Positions 26,484 through 36,626 of a DNA stretch of 54,797 bases are shown in pieces. Under the pieces are notes generated by a model, which was given only the letters and a program-made list of their open reading frames with translations, ran no database searches and was not told the origin of the DNA. The stretch covers positions 1 through 54,797 of the forward strand of contig JACPVA010000182.1 in the NCBI GenBank assembly GCA_016191995.1, read 5' to 3'. The translations under genes and the position numbers were made by a program. The stretch is from Burkholderiales bacterium. Lineage in GTDB: Bacteria; Pseudomonadota; Gammaproteobacteria; Burkholderiales; Burkholderiaceae_C. Every line of letters starts with the position of its first letter. The stretch's first letter is position 1.

Positions 26484-28628
26484 TCAATCCGCGAACACCC
26501 GCCCCGCCGCCGCCAGCTCGACGATGCACGCCGCTGGCTCGAATCGCGCCCCGTAGGCTGCCGCCAGCTCGCGCGCGCGCTCGACGAAGCGCTTCGGGCC
26601 TACCGCGTTGACGAACTGCAGCGCCCCGCCGTGAAACGGCGCGAAGCCCCAGCCGAAGATCGATCCGATATTGCCGTCGGCCACCGAACGCAGCACGCCC
26701 TCCTGCAGGCAGCGCGCGGCCTCGTTCGCCTGCGCGAACATCAGGCGGTCGATCAGCTCGCGCTGCGGCGGCTGCGCCGGCGCCGGCGGAACCATCTCGG
26801 CCAGCCCCGGCCACAGCCGCCGGCCGTCTTCGCCCCAGTCGTAGAAGCCGCGGCCGGCCTTCTTGCCGACGCGGCCGATCTCGCACAGCTGGCGGATCAG
26901 GCGCTCGGCCGGATGCTCGGGATAGGGCTTGCCCTCGGCCGCCAGATCCTTGCGCGTCTGCTCGGCCACGTGCAGCGCCAGGCTCAGGCTCACCTCGTCC
27001 TGCAGCGCCAGCGGCGGCATCGGCATCCCGGCCTGCAGCCCGGCCTGCTCGATGTGGCGCGGGTGCACGCCCTCGGCCAGCATCGCGATGCCCTCCAGGA
27101 CGTAGGTCGCGAACACGCGCGACGTGTAGAAGCCGCGGCTGTCGTTGACGACGATCGGCGTCTTGCCGATCTGCTGCACGAAGTCGAACGCGCGCGCCAG
27201 CGTCGCGTCGGCGGTCTGTGCGCCGACGATGATCTCGACCAGCGGCATCTTGTCGACCGGGCTGAAGAAGTGCAGCCCGATGAATCCCGCCGGCCGGCTG
27301 CTGGCCTCGGCCAGCCCGGTGATCGGCAGCGTCGAGGTGTTGCTCGCGAAGACGGCACCGGCGCCGACCACCGCCTCGGCCTTCTTCGTCACCTCGGCCT
27401 TGATCGCGCGGTCCTCGAACACCGCCTCGACCACCAGTTCGCAGCCGGCCAGGTCGTCGAACGAGGTCGTCGGCCGGATGCGCGCGAGCACCGCGTCGCG
27501 CTGCTCGGCCGTCGTGCGGCCGCGCTTGACCGCCTTGTCGAGCAGCCCCTGCGCATGCGCCTTGCCGCGCTCGGCCTGCTCCTGCGTGGTGTCGAGCAGC
27601 ACCACCTCGATGCCCGCACGCGCCGCCACGTAGGCGATGCCCGCGCCCATCATGCCGGCGCCGAGCACGCCGAGCCGCCCGACCTTCGACGCCGGAACCC
27701 CGGCCGGCCGCGACGCGCCCCTCTTGATCGCATTGAGCTGGTACCACAGGGTGCCGATCATGTTGCGGCTTTCCTGCGAGGTCGCGCAGGCCGCGAAGTA
27801 CCGGCTCTCGACCGCGCTGGCGGCGTCGAAGCCGAGCAGCCCGCCCTCGAACACGCTGGACATGATGTGCGTCAGGGCCGGGTAGTTGCCGTAGCTCCTG
27901 GCCGCGGCGACCGACGGCGCGATCGACAGCACCTGCACGACGCCGGGCGATCGCGAATCGCCGCCCGGGAAGCGGAATTTGGCCTGGTCCCAGGGCTGCC
28001 TGGCCCTGGGGTTGGCCAGGCACCAGGCGCGCGCCGCGGCCAGCAGCGCGTCGCGGTCGGGCGCGAGCTCGGTCACCAGCCCCATCGAATGCGCCTTCGC
28101 CGGCGCGATATCCGCGCCCTCGCCGATGATCTGCAGCGCGGCCTGGATGCCCACCAGCCGCGGCAGCCGCACCGTGCCGCCGCCGCCGGGCAGCAGCCCG
28201 AGCTTGACCTCGGGCTGGCCGAGCTTGACCCGCGCGTCGTCGAGCACGAAGCGCGCGTGGCAGGCCAGCGCGATCTCCAGCCCGCCGCCCAGCGCGTGGC
28301 CGGCGATCACCGCCGCCACCGGCTTGCCGCAGGTCTCCATGCGGCGCAGCACCGCCTTCATCGCCATCGTGGCGTCGAAGGCCTGCTGCGCGTCCTCCAG
28401 CGCCGCGATACGGTCGATATCGCCGCCGGCGCAGAAGTCGGCCTTGCCCGAGGCCAGCACCAAGCCCTTGATCGCGGCGTCGGACTCGACGCGCTCGACG
28501 ACTGCGGCCAACGCGCCCATCAGCGCCTCGCCGACGACATTCATCGGACGCCCGGGCAGGTCCATCGTCGCCACGGCGATGCCGTCGGCGCCGACTTCGA
28601 GGTGGATCGTCTCGCTCATGGCCTTCAT
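26484..28628 (-). CDS. FadJ/FadB-type fused enoyl-CoA hydratase/3-hydroxyacyl-CoA dehydrogenase
   Basis: This 714-residue bifunctional beta-oxidation enzyme has an N-terminal crotonase domain with [12 protein letters not shown] (oxyanion hole), the catalytic-Glu segments [12 protein letters not shown] and [17 protein letters not shown]. The dehydrogenase domain has the NAD-binding [13 protein letters not shown] (about 322), [11 protein letters not shown] and [14 protein letters not shown]. Length equals E. coli FadJ. A GAGGAGG ribosome-binding site lies just upstream of ATG 28626-28628. It follows the thiolase gene by 10 bp, the usual partner of a trifunctional complex. Confidence 0.93.
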   Translation of the reverse strand: MKAMSETIHLEVGADGIAVATMDLPGRPMNVVGEALMGALAAVVERVESDAAIKGLVLASGKADFCAGGDIDRIAALEDAQQAFDATMAMKAVLRRMETCGKPVAAVIAGHALGGGLEIALACHARFVLDDARVKLGQPEVKLGLLPGGGGTVRLPRLVGIQAALQIIGEGADIAPAKAHSMGLVTELAPDRDALLAAARAWCLANPRARQPWDQAKFRFPGGDSRSPGVVQVLSIAPSVAAARSYGNYPALTHIMSSVFEGGLLGFDAASAVESRYFAACATSQESRNMIGTLWYQLNAIKRGASRPAGVPASKVGRLGVLGAGMMGAGIAYVAARAGIEVVLLDTTQEQAERGKAHAQGLLDKAVKRGRTTAEQRDAVLARIRPTTSFDDLAGCELVVEAVFEDRAIKAEVTKKAEAVVGAGAVFASNTSTLPITGLAEASSRPAGFIGLHFFSPVDKMPLVEIIVGAQTADATLARAFDFVQQIGKTPIVVNDSRGFYTSRVFATYVLEGIAMLAEGVHPRHIEQAGLQAGMPMPPLALQDEVSLSLALHVAEQTRKDLAAEGKPYPEHPAERLIRQLCEIGRVGKKAGRGFYDWGEDGRRLWPGLAEMVPPAPAQPPQRELIDRLMFAQANEAARCLQEGVLRSVADGNIGSIFGWGFAPFHGGALQFVNAVGPKRFVERARELAAAYGARFEPAACIVELAAAGRVFAD

Positions 28629-28638
28629 GCCAGCCTCC

Positions 28639-29844
28639 TCAGACACGCTCGATGATGGTGGCGATGCCCATGCCGCCACCGACGCACAGCGTCGCGCAGC
28701 CGGTCGCCAGGTCGCGCCGCTCGAGCTCGTCGAGCAGCGTGCCCAGGATCACGCAGCCGGTCGCCCCCAGCGGGTGGCCCATCGCGATCGCGCCGCCGTT
28801 GACGTTGACGCGCTCCAGGTCCAGCCCGAGGTCGCGCGCGGTCTTCATCGGCACGACGGCGAAGGCCTCGTTGATCTCCCACAGGTCGATGTCGCCGGGC
28901 TGCATCCCGGCCTTGGCCAGCGCCTTGCGGCAGGCCGGCGTCGGCCCGGTCAGCATGATCGTCGGCTCGGAGCCGATGACCGCCGCGGCGCGAAGGCGCG
29001 CGCGCGGCGCGAGGCCCGCCTTGGCGCCGCCCGCGCGCGAGCCGACCAGCATCAGCGCCGCGCCGTCGACGATGCCCGACGAGTTGCCGGCGTGGTGGAC
29101 ATGCTCGATGCGCTCGACCGTCGTGTACTTGCGCAGCGCGGTGGCGTCGAACCCCATCTGCCCCATCATCGCGAAGCTGGGATCGAGCCTGGCCATCGCC
29201 TCGATCGTCGCCTGCGGGCGGATCGTCTCGTCCTCGGCCAGCAGCAACAACCCGGCGATATCGTGCACCGGGACGATCGAGCGCGCGAAGCGCCCCTCGG
29301 CGCGCGCCGCCGCCGCGCGCTGGTGCGATCGCAGCGCGAAGGCGTCGACGTCAGCGCGGCCCCAGCCCTCCAGTGTGGCGATCAGGTCCGCGCCCACGCC
29401 CTGCGGCACGAAGCCGAGCTTGTGGTTGACGCGCGGGTCCATGAACCAGGCCCCGCCGTCGCTGCCCATCGCCCAGCGGCTCATGCTCTCGACGCCACCG
29501 GCCACGACCAGGTCCTCCCAGCCGCTCATGACCTTGGCGGCGGCGAGGTTGACCGACTCCAGCCCGGACGCGCAGAAGCGCGACTGCGTCACGCCGGCCA
29601 CCGTCTGCGCCCAGTCGGCGTCGAGCACCGCGGTGCGCGCGATATCCGCGCCCTGCTCGCCCACCGGCGTCACGCAGCCGAGCACGACGTCGTCGACGAG
29701 CGCGGTGTCGAGCTCGTGGCGCGACTGCAGCGCCCGCAGCAGCGTGCGCAGCAGCCACACGGGGCTGGCCTGGTGCAGCCCGCCGTCCTTCTTGCCGCGG
29801 CCGCGCGGCGTGCGCACGTGGTCGTAGAGATAGGCCTCGCTCAT
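28639..29844 (-). CDS. Acetyl-CoA C-acyltransferase (thiolase)
   Basis: This 401-residue thiolase II has the nucleophile Cys in [15 protein letters not shown] (about residue 90), the NEAFAVVPM segment with its His/Asn-site Asn, [14 protein letters not shown] with the second-site His, and the general-base Cys in [12 protein letters not shown]. It would cleave 3-ketoacyl-CoA to acetyl-CoA and a shorter acyl-CoA. It lies between an acyl-CoA dehydrogenase and the FadJ-like gene on one transcript. Confidence 0.93.
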   Translation of the reverse strand: MSEAYLYDHVRTPRGRGKKDGGLHQASPVWLLRTLLRALQSRHELDTALVDDVVLGCVTPVGEQGADIARTAVLDADWAQTVAGVTQSRFCASGLESVNLAAAKVMSGWEDLVVAGGVESMSRWAMGSDGGAWFMDPRVNHKLGFVPQGVGADLIATLEGWGRADVDAFALRSHQRAAAARAEGRFARSIVPVHDIAGLLLLAEDETIRPQATIEAMARLDPSFAMMGQMGFDATALRKYTTVERIEHVHHAGNSSGIVDGAALMLVGSRAGGAKAGLAPRARLRAAAVIGSEPTIMLTGPTPACRKALAKAGMQPGDIDLWEINEAFAVVPMKTARDLGLDLERVNVNGGAIAMGHPLGATGCVILGTLLDELERRDLATGCATLCVGGGMGIATIIERV

Positions 29845-29863
29845 CGCGCCACTCCTGTTGTCT

Positions 29864-31033
29864 TCACATGAACCGGCTCGCCAGTTCCTTCATGATCTCG
29901 TTGGTGCCGCCGTAGATGCGCTGCACGAACGCATCGGCGTACAGCTCGGCGATCGGATACTCCATCATGTAGCCGTAGCCGCCGAACAGCTGCAGGCACT
30001 CGTCCATCACCTTGCACTGCAGCTCGCTGACCCAGGCCTTGGCCAGCGCGGCGCGCGCGGCATCGAGCTGGCCGGCCAGGTGCGCCACCATGCACGCGTC
30101 GACGAAGGCGCGCGCGGCCAGCAGGTGCGACTGCACCTCGGCGAGCTTGAAGCGCGTATTCTGGAACGCCCACACCGGCTTGCCGAAGGCATGCCGCTGC
30201 TTGACGTAGGCCAGCGTCTCGGCCAGCGCGCGCTCCATCGCGCCGACGCCGCTGACGGCGATGATGAGCCGCTCCTGCGGCAGCTCCTGCATCAGCTGCA
30301 CGAAACCCAGCCCCTCGACGCCGCCGAGCAGGTTGTCCACCGGCACCCGCACCTCGTCGAAGAACAGTTCCGAGGTGTCCTGCGCCTTCATCCCGATCTT
30401 GTCCAGCCGCCGGCCGCGCCGGAACCCGGGCACCAGCTCGCCCTGCGCATCCTCGACCTCGACCACCAGCAGCGACACGCCCTTGGCGCCGGCGCCGGGG
30501 TCGGTCTTGCAGACGACGACGATCAGGTCCGCGGTCTGGCCGTTGGTGATGAAGACCTTCTGCCCCGACAGCAGGTAGTGGTCGCCGTCGCGCCGTGCCG
30601 CCGTGCGCACCGCCTGCAGGTCGCTGCCGGTGCCGGGCTCGGTCATCGCGATCGCCGCCACATGCTCGGCGCGCGCCATGCGCGGCAGCCAGCGGCGCTT
30701 CTGCGCCTCGGTGCCGTGGTGCAGGATGTAGGGCGCGACGATCGCCGAGTGCAGCCCACCGCCGAAGCCGCTCAGGTTGGCCTTCGCCTGCTCGATCAGC
30801 AGCACGGCGTCGTGGCCGAAGTCGCCGCCACCGCCACCGTAGGCCTCGGGCATCGACAGGCACAGCAGCCCCTGCTCGGCGGCCTCGCGCCAGACCTCGC
30901 GCCCCATCACCCCGGCCGCGCGCCAAGCGGCGGCGCGCGGCACCCAGCGGTCGCGCAGGAAGCGCGCGACCGACTCCTGCAGCATGCGGTGCTCGTCGGT
31001 GATCCAGGGCGAGGGAAAGAGGTCGATCGCCAT
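29864..31033 (-). CDS. Acyl-CoA dehydrogenase (operon with thiolase)
   Basis: This 389-residue FAD enzyme has [49 protein letters not shown] and the C-terminal [15 protein letters not shown]; the Glu after TN is the expected catalytic base position for this subgroup. It would introduce the alpha-beta double bond in the first step of beta-oxidation. It is the first enzyme gene after the MerR regulator. Confidence 0.92.
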   Translation of the reverse strand: MAIDLFPSPWITDEHRMLQESVARFLRDRWVPRAAAWRAAGVMGREVWREAAEQGLLCLSMPEAYGGGGGDFGHDAVLLIEQAKANLSGFGGGLHSAIVAPYILHHGTEAQKRRWLPRMARAEHVAAIAMTEPGTGSDLQAVRTAARRDGDHYLLSGQKVFITNGQTADLIVVVCKTDPGAGAKGVSLLVVEVEDAQGELVPGFRRGRRLDKIGMKAQDTSELFFDEVRVPVDNLLGGVEGLGFVQLMQELPQERLIIAVSGVGAMERALAETLAYVKQRHAFGKPVWAFQNTRFKLAEVQSHLLAARAFVDACMVAHLAGQLDAARAALAKAWVSELQCKVMDECLQLFGGYGYMMEYPIAELYADAFVQRIYGGTNEIMKELASRFM

Positions 31034-31093
31034 CGTCGGCGGCTCCTGGGGTCCTGCGGGCGGGCGTCCCGGTGGGCGGCTCGGCGGCCGGCT

Positions 31094-31591
31094 TCAGCGC
31101 ACGCGCGCGAGCTGCCCGCGCACCGCCTCGTTGATGACGCGCAGCTCGGCCAGCGTGGCGTCGATGTGCGCGCGCTTCTGTTCGAGCTCGGCGATCGCCT
31201 CGTCGGTGCGCCTCAGCACGTAGCGCAGCTGCTGCACCCGCCCTTCGCCGTGCGTGCCGTACAGGTCCAGAAAACGCTTGATCTCGGCCAGCGACGCGCC
31301 GATCGCCTTGCTGCGCAGGATCAGCGCCAGCCGGGCGCGGTCGCGCCGCGTGTAGACGCGGGTGCCACCGACGCGCCGCGGCGCAAGCAGCCCCTTGTCC
31401 TCGTAGAAGCGGATCGCACGCGCCGAGATGCCGAACTCGACGCACAGCTCGGCGATGCCGAACAGCTCGCCGCCGGCCTCGTCGCGGTGCGCCGCGACCG
31501 CGTCACGCGCGCTCGGCGCGGCCGCCGAGCGAGGCAGTGCGGAGGCGCCCGCGCGCGCCGAGGCGACGCTGCCGGTGCCGCTGGTCGCCAT
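31094..31591 (-). CDS. MerR-family regulator, LiuR-like
   Basis: This 165-residue regulator has a winged helix-turn-helix (FGIAELCVEFGISARAIRFYEDKGLL, VGGTRVYTRRDRARL, about 55-100) and a C-terminal coiled coil (RYVLRRTDEAIAELEQKRAHIDATL). It lacks metal-binding Cys. It resembles LiuR-type regulators of branched-chain and fatty acid breakdown, whose operators are palindromes of the (T)TNACGTNNACGTNAA type; such a site lies at 31987-32000. The ATG at 31589-31591 is chosen; the long upstream frame is the shadow of neighbours. Confidence 0.85.
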   Translation of the reverse strand: MATSGTGSVASARAGASALPRSAAAPSARDAVAAHRDEAGGELFGIAELCVEFGISARAIRFYEDKGLLAPRRVGGTRVYTRRDRARLALILRSKAIGASLAEIKRFLDLYGTHGEGRVQQLRYVLRRTDEAIAELEQKRAHIDATLAELRVINEAVRGQLARVR

Positions 31592-31593
31592 GT

Positions 31594-31890
31594 TCAGACG
31601 ATGCGCTGCAGCTTCATCGCGACACTCATGTCGCCGCTGACCGTGAAGCGGCCGGTCATGAACCCGGTCACCGGGTCCAGCTCGCCCCGCAGCATCGCGG
31701 CCAGGTTGTCGGTCGTGATCGCGACCGTGCAGTCGGTCTCGCGGTCGGCGTTGTCGACGTGGTTCGGCACCGCGCAGCCGTCGACGACGACGACGCCGTC
31801 GGCGCCGCAGTCGAACTTCAGCGTCGCGTTCAGGCCGCTGGCGTCGCCGACCTTGGTGCGCAGGGATTCGGTGCAGGCTTGCAGGTCCAT
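31594..31890 (-). CDS. SCP2 sterol-carrier-domain protein
   Basis: This 98-residue protein consists of one SCP2 domain: SLRTKVGDASGLNATLKFDCGADGVV, DCTVAITTDNLAAMLRGELDPVTGFMTGRFTVSGDMSVAMKL. Such domains bind hydrophobic acyl-CoAs or sterols and are often encoded with beta-oxidation genes. It is the first gene of the minus-strand operon, ending just 3 bp before the MerR start. Confidence 0.9.
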   Translation of the reverse strand: MDLQACTESLRTKVGDASGLNATLKFDCGADGVVVVDGCAVPNHVDNADRETDCTVAITTDNLAAMLRGELDPVTGFMTGRFTVSGDMSVAMKLQRIV

Positions 31891-31972
31891 TCGGGAGGCT
31901 CCGGGAGCAAGGGTCGATGCTGGCGCCGCATCGTAGAGAAGCTCGCTCTCGCATGCGCTCGGTAGTTTCCCC

Positions 31973-32014
31973 ATGATGCCTGCGATTGACGTATACGTCA
32001 GCTTTGGGCCTAAT
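31973..32014. promoter_or_regulatory. Divergent promoters sharing one palindromic operator
   Basis: The perfect palindrome TGACGTATACGTCA (31987-32000) overlaps the -35 boxes of two facing promoters. On the plus strand TTGACG (31986-31991), 17 bp, CCTAAT (32009-32014); on the minus strand CTGACG (31996-32001), 17 bp, CATCAT (31973-31978). This is the right place and form for a LiuR-like MerR repressor encoded 400 bp away. One regulator could therefore switch both operons. Confidence 0.65.
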
Positions 32015-32043
32015 GCGGCACCCGTCCTCGCGCGTCCCCGCCC

Positions 32044-32928
32044 ATGACCGACCCGGCCGCCCCCGCCCGCTACCGCAGCGTCTTCCGCCCCGGCCTGTTC
32101 GACGGCCGCGTCGCCTGGGTCACCGGCGGCGGCAGCGGCATCGGGCGCTGCGTCGCGCACGAGCTGGCCGCGCTCGGCGCCAGCGTGATCGTCAGCGGCC
32201 GCACCGCGGCCAAGCTGGAGGCGGTGGCCGCCGAGATCGCCGCCGACGGCGGGCGCTGCGACTGGGCCGCGTTCGACATCCGCGACGAGGACGCGGTCAA
32301 GGCCGAGGTCGCGCGCATGGCGGCAAAGCACGGCCGCATCGACGCCCTGGTCAACAACGCCGGCGGCCAGTTTCCGGCGCCGCTGGCGGCGATCAGCAAG
32401 CGCGGCTTCGAGTCGGTCGTCGCCGCCAACCTGACCGGCGGCTTCCTGATGATGCGCGAGGTCTATGCGCGCAGCATGCAGCGCCACGGCGGCGCGATCG
32501 TCAACATGACGGCCGACTTCCGCAACGGCATGCCCGGCATGGCGCACTCGGGCGCGGCGCGCGCCGGGACGGCCAACCTGACGCTGAGCGCGGCCTTCGA
32601 GTGGGCCTCGGCGGGCGTGCGCGTCAACGCCGTGGCCCCGGGCTGGGTTGCGTCGTCGGGCATGGACACCTACGAGGGCGCGGCGCGCGCGCTGATCCCG
32701 CGCCTGCGCCAGCATGTGCCGCTGCGCCGGCTGGCGACCGAGGCCGAGGTCAGCGCCGCGATCGTCTTCCTGCTTTCGCCGGCGGCGGCCTTCATCACCG
32801 GCGTCACGCTGCGCATCGACGGCGGCGCGCCGCTGGGCAACGCGGTCTTCCCGAGCGTCGACCACGACCGCTCGCAGCCCTTCGAGGGCTTCCACCGCGC
32901 GGTCGTGCCGAAGGTGCTGCAGCCGTGA
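32044..32928 (+). CDS. SDR-family oxidoreductase (2,4-dienoyl/enoyl-CoA reductase-like)
   Basis: This 294-residue Rossmann protein has the NAD(P) loop TGGGSGIGRCVA (about 28) and NNAGGQFPAPL. The usual YxxxK motif is not evident: the matching region is GMAHSGAARAGTANL, as in peroxisomal enoyl-CoA reductase- and DECR-like subfamilies. It may reduce an enoyl-CoA rather than oxidise an alcohol. The atu operons also carry SDR genes at this place. Its stop overlaps the next start (GTGA). Confidence 0.85.
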   Translation: MTDPAAPARYRSVFRPGLFDGRVAWVTGGGSGIGRCVAHELAALGASVIVSGRTAAKLEAVAAEIAADGGRCDWAAFDIRDEDAVKAEVARMAAKHGRIDALVNNAGGQFPAPLAAISKRGFESVVAANLTGGFLMMREVYARSMQRHGGAIVNMTADFRNGMPGMAHSGAARAGTANLTLSAAFEWASAGVRVNAVAPGWVASSGMDTYEGAARALIPRLRQHVPLRRLATEAEVSAAIVFLLSPAAAFITGVTLRIDGGAPLGNAVFPSVDHDRSQPFEGFHRAVVPKVLQP

Positions 32929-34544
32929 CCGTGCTGGCGTCCCGCCTGGATACCCAGGGCGCGGCCTTCCGCGCCAACGCCGAGCGCATGGCCGAGCGGC
33001 TCGCCGAGGTGCGCGCACTGGAAGCGCGCGTCGTCGCCGAGTCCGAGTCGCGGCGCGCGCGCTTCGACGAGCGCGGCCAGCTGTTGCCGCGCGAGCGCGT
33101 CGCCCGGCTGCTCGACCGCGGCAGCGGCTTCCTGGAGCTGTCGTCGCTCGCGGGGCTGGGCATGCACGACGACGACGGCAGGAAGAGCGTGCAAGGCGGC
33201 GGCTCGATCGTCGGCATCGGCACGGTGGCCGGCAGGCGGGTGCTGGTGTCGGCCAGCGACAGCGCGGTCAAGGGCGGCACCGTGCCGCCGATGGGGCTGA
33301 AGAAGGCGCTGCGCGCGCAGCAGCTCGCGCTGGAGAACAAGCTGCCGGTGCTGACGCTGGTCGAGTCCGGCGGTGCCAACCTGATGTACCAGGCCGAGAT
33401 CTTCGTCGACGGCGGGCGGACCTTCGCCAACCAGGCGCGGCTGTCGGCCGCCGGCATCCCGCAGATCGCGGTCGTGCACGGATCGTCGACCGCCGGCGGC
33501 GCCTACCTGCCGGGGCTGTCGGACTATGTCGTGCTGGTCAAGGGCCGCTCGTCGATCTATCTCGCCGGCCCGCCGCTGGTGAAGGCCGCGATCGGCGAGG
33601 ACGCGACCGACGACGAGCTCGGCGGCGCCGAGTTGCACGCGCGCGTCACGGGTCTGGGCGAATACCTGGCCGAGGACGATGCGCACGCGATCGCGATCGC
33701 GCGCGAGCTGCTCGCCGCGCTGCCCTGGGACGAGCCGCCCGGGCGCGCCCCGGCACTGCCGCCGCGCCACGATGCCGGGGAGCTGATGGGCATCGTGCCG
33801 GCCGACGACCGCGAGCCCTACGACGTGCGCGAGATCGTCGCCCGCATCGTCGACAACTCCGACTTCACCGAGTTCAAGTCCGCCTACGGCACCGACACGA
33901 TCTGCGGCCATGCGCGCCTCGACGGCCACCGCGTCGGCATCCTCGGCAACAACGGCCCGATCCAGCCGAACGGCTCGGTCAAGGCGGCGCAGTTCATCCA
34001 GCTCGCCGACCAGGCCGCCCTGCCGCTCGTCTTCCTGCAGAACACGACCGGCTACATGGTCGGCAAGGCGGCCGAGGCGGCCGGCGCGATCAAGCATGGC
34101 AGCAAGATGATCCAGGCGGTGGCCAATGCGCGCGTGCCGAAGTTCACCGTCGTCGTCGGCGGCAGCTTCGGCGCCGGCAACTACGGCATGTGCGGGCGCG
34201 GCTTCGACCCGCGCTTCATCTTCTCGTGGCCAAGCGCGCGCACTGCGGTGATGGGCGGCGCGCAGGCGGCGATGGTGATGGAGATGGTCGGCCGCGGCAA
34301 GCTCGGCCGCCAGGGCGTGGCGCTGGACGACAAGGCCGAGGCCGGGCTGCGGGCGATGAGCGACCAGCTGCGCCGCCGGCTCGACGCCGAGTCGCACGTG
34401 CTGTTCGGCAGCGCGCGGCTGTGGGACGACGGCATCATCGACCCGCGCGATACGCGCCAGGTCCTCGCCACCTGCCTGGCGCTGGCCGACGAGGCCGCGC
34501 GCCGCGTGTTGCGCCCCAATACCTTCGGCATCGCGCGCATGTAG
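32925..34544 (+). CDS. Acyl-CoA carboxylase carboxyltransferase (beta) subunit, AtuC/LiuB-like
   Basis: This 539-residue carboxyltransferase pairs with the biotin carboxylase/BCCP at 36627. Crotonase-like N- and C-domains show VKGGTVPPMGLKKALRAQQ, HGSSTAGGAYLPGLSDY, FLQNTTGYMVG and GGSFGAGNYGMCGRGFDP, the oxyanion glycines of this family. The start is GTG 32925-32927, overlapping the SDR stop; no in-frame ATG fits. Methylcrotonyl-CoA or geranyl-CoA is the likely substrate by synteny. Sequence alone does not separate them. Confidence 0.9.
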   Translation: MTVLASRLDTQGAAFRANAERMAERLAEVRALEARVVAESESRRARFDERGQLLPRERVARLLDRGSGFLELSSLAGLGMHDDDGRKSVQGGGSIVGIGTVAGRRVLVSASDSAVKGGTVPPMGLKKALRAQQLALENKLPVLTLVESGGANLMYQAEIFVDGGRTFANQARLSAAGIPQIAVVHGSSTAGGAYLPGLSDYVVLVKGRSSIYLAGPPLVKAAIGEDATDDELGGAELHARVTGLGEYLAEDDAHAIAIARELLAALPWDEPPGRAPALPPRHDAGELMGIVPADDREPYDVREIVARIVDNSDFTEFKSAYGTDTICGHARLDGHRVGILGNNGPIQPNGSVKAAQFIQLADQAALPLVFLQNTTGYMVGKAAEAAGAIKHGSKMIQAVANARVPKFTVVVGGSFGAGNYGMCGRGFDPRFIFSWPSARTAVMGGAQAAMVMEMVGRGKLGRQGVALDDKAEAGLRAMSDQLRRRLDAESHVLFGSARLWDDGIIDPRDTRQVLATCLALADEAARRVLRPNTFGIARM

Positions 34545-34604
34545 CCCGCCGCGCGCGGTCCCGACCCGACCGACCCGATCTGACCCGTTCCAGGAGAACC
34601 GACG

Positions 34605-35759
34605 ATGCCGTTCACCGACCAGCACCGCGCGCTCGACGAGACCGTCACCCGCTTCGTGCGGCAAGAGATCGACCCTCATGTCGAGGCCTGGGAGCGCGCC
34701 GAGCAGTTCCCGTCGCGCGAGATCTTCAAGAAGCTCGGCGACCTGGGGCTGCTGGGCATCAAGTACCCCGAGGCCTACGGCGGCCTGGGGCTGGACTTCA
34801 GCTACTCGATGGTGATGGCCGAGGCGATCGGTGCCGCGCGCTGCGGCGGCGTGCCGATGGCCATCGGCGTGCACACCGACATGTGCACGCCGGCGCTGGC
34901 GCGCTTCGGCAGCGACGAGCTGCGGCGCGAGTTCCTCGCGCCGTCGATCGCCGGCGACCTGATCGGCTGCATCGGCGTCAGCGAGCCCGGCGGCGGCTCC
35001 GATGTGGCCGCGGTGCGCACCAGCGCACGCAAGGACGGCGACGACTACGTCATCGACGGCTCCAAGATGTGGATCACCAACGGCATGCAGGCCGACTGGT
35101 GCTGCCTGCTGGTCAATACCAGCGACGGCCCGGTGCACAAGAACAAGAGCCTGATCGTCGTGCCGCTGAATGCCAAGGGTGTCACGCGGCAGAAGATCCA
35201 CAAGATCGGCATGCACAGCTCGGACACCGCGCAGCTGTTCTTCGACGGCGTGCGCGTGCCGCGGCGCCACCTGATCGGGCAGGAGGGCATGGGCTTCATG
35301 TTCCAGATGCTGCAGTTCCAGGAGGAGCGGCTGTGGGGCGCGGCCAGCTCGCTGCGCGGGCTCGACCAGCTGATCGACAAGACGATCGCGTACACGCGCG
35401 AGCGCAAGGCCTTCGGCAGGAGCATCCTGGACAACCAGGTCGTGCACTTCCGGCTCGCCGAGCTGCGCACCGAGGTCGCCGCGCTGCGCGCGCTGACCTA
35501 CCAGGCGGTCGAGCAGTACGTCTCGGGCAAGGACGTGACCAAGCTGGCGTCGATGGCCAAGCTCAAGTGCGGCCGGCTGTCGCGCGAGGTCGCCGACTCC
35601 TGCCTGCAGTACTGGGGCGGCATGGGCTACACGATCGACAACGATGTTTCGCGCGCCTACCGCGACAGCCGGCTGGTGTCGATCGGCGCCGGCGCCGACG
35701 AGGTCATGCTCGGCATCATCGCCAAGCTCGAGGGCACGCTGCCCAAGGGCGCGCACTGA
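34605..35759 (+). CDS. Acyl-CoA dehydrogenase, AtuD (citronellyl-CoA)-like
   Basis: This 384-residue FAD enzyme has GCIGVSEPGGGSDVAAVRT, SKMWITNGMQADWCCL, SSDTAQLFFDGVRVP, QFQEERLWGAASSL and SCLQYWGGMGYTIDNDVSR. These segments agree with what I recall of AtuD better than isovaleryl-CoA dehydrogenase, and the C-terminal SIGAGADEVML replaces the YEGTxEI form of LiuA. A GGAG site lies upstream of the ATG. It would desaturate the substrate before carboxylation. Confidence 0.88.
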   Translation: MPFTDQHRALDETVTRFVRQEIDPHVEAWERAEQFPSREIFKKLGDLGLLGIKYPEAYGGLGLDFSYSMVMAEAIGAARCGGVPMAIGVHTDMCTPALARFGSDELRREFLAPSIAGDLIGCIGVSEPGGGSDVAAVRTSARKDGDDYVIDGSKMWITNGMQADWCCLLVNTSDGPVHKNKSLIVVPLNAKGVTRQKIHKIGMHSSDTAQLFFDGVRVPRRHLIGQEGMGFMFQMLQFQEERLWGAASSLRGLDQLIDKTIAYTRERKAFGRSILDNQVVHFRLAELRTEVAALRALTYQAVEQYVSGKDVTKLASMAKLKCGRLSREVADSCLQYWGGMGYTIDNDVSRAYRDSRLVSIGAGADEVMLGIIAKLEGTLPKGAH

Positions 35760-35774
35760 CCGGACCGCGCGACG

Positions 35775-36572
35775 ATGAGCGCACCGACGACGATCACGCT
35801 GCACCGCGACGGGCCGGTGCTGTACCTCGAGCTCGCGCGCCCCGAGCTGCGCAACGCGATGTCGCTGGCGATGGTGCACGAGCTGCGCACTGCGCTGCAC
35901 GACGCCGAGCGCGACGCCAGCACGCGCGTGGTGGTGCTGCGCGGCGCCGGCGGCCACTTCTGCGCCGGCGGCGATCTCCGCGACATGGCCGCGGCGCGCG
36001 CCCGGCTGGCCGAGGACCCGGAGGCGCTGGCCAAGGTGAGTGCCGCCTTCGGCGAGCTGTGCGTGGCCTGGGCCAGCACCGGGCTGGCGGTGGTCGTCGT
36101 CGCCGAGGGTACGGTGATGGGCGGCGGCTTCGGGCTCGCCTGCGTGGCCGACGTGACGATCGCGGTCGAAGGTGCGCAATTCCGTCTGCCCGAGACCTCG
36201 CTCGGCGTCGTGCCGGCGCAGATCGCGCCCTTTCTCGTCGAGCGGGTCGGCTATGCCGAGGCCAAGCGGCTCGCCGTCACCGGCGCGCGGCTGGACGCGG
36301 CCAGCGCGCACGCGCTGCGGCTGGCGCACGAGCATTGCCGGCCGGAGGCCGTCGACGCCGTGCTGGCACGCGTGCTGCGCGAGATCCTGCAATGCGCGCC
36401 GGCGGCGCTGGCGGCGACCAAGGCGCTGCTCGCCGAATGCCGCTGGACACGCGCTGCCGGCCTGGTCGGCGAGGCGGCGCAGGTCTTCTCGCGCGCCGCG
36501 CTGGGCGCCGAGGGGCAGGAGGGCACGGCCGCATTCCTCAGCAAGCGTCCGCCGAGCTGGGCGCCGCAATGA
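35775..36572 (+). CDS. Enoyl-CoA hydratase, methylglutaconyl/isohexenylglutaconyl-CoA type
   Basis: This 265-residue crotonase has the oxyanion-hole GAGGHFCAGGDLRDM (about 60) and MGGGFGLACVADV. The first catalytic Glu of classic hydratases (as in GGGxELA) is replaced by Gly, while the second is in FRLPETSLGVVPAQIAPFL. That pattern is usual in LiuC/AtuE-type hydratases of branched glutaconyl-CoAs. It fits the step after carboxylation. Confidence 0.87.
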   Translation: MSAPTTITLHRDGPVLYLELARPELRNAMSLAMVHELRTALHDAERDASTRVVVLRGAGGHFCAGGDLRDMAAARARLAEDPEALAKVSAAFGELCVAWASTGLAVVVVAEGTVMGGGFGLACVADVTIAVEGAQFRLPETSLGVVPAQIAPFLVERVGYAEAKRLAVTGARLDAASAHALRLAHEHCRPEAVDAVLARVLREILQCAPAALAATKALLAECRWTRAAGLVGEAAQVFSRAALGAEGQEGTAAFLSKRPPSWAPQ

Positions 36573-36626
36573 AGCCCCGCGCATGACGAAGACGCAGTCG
36601 CGCGGCGATCGAGCCGCGGAGCCCTG

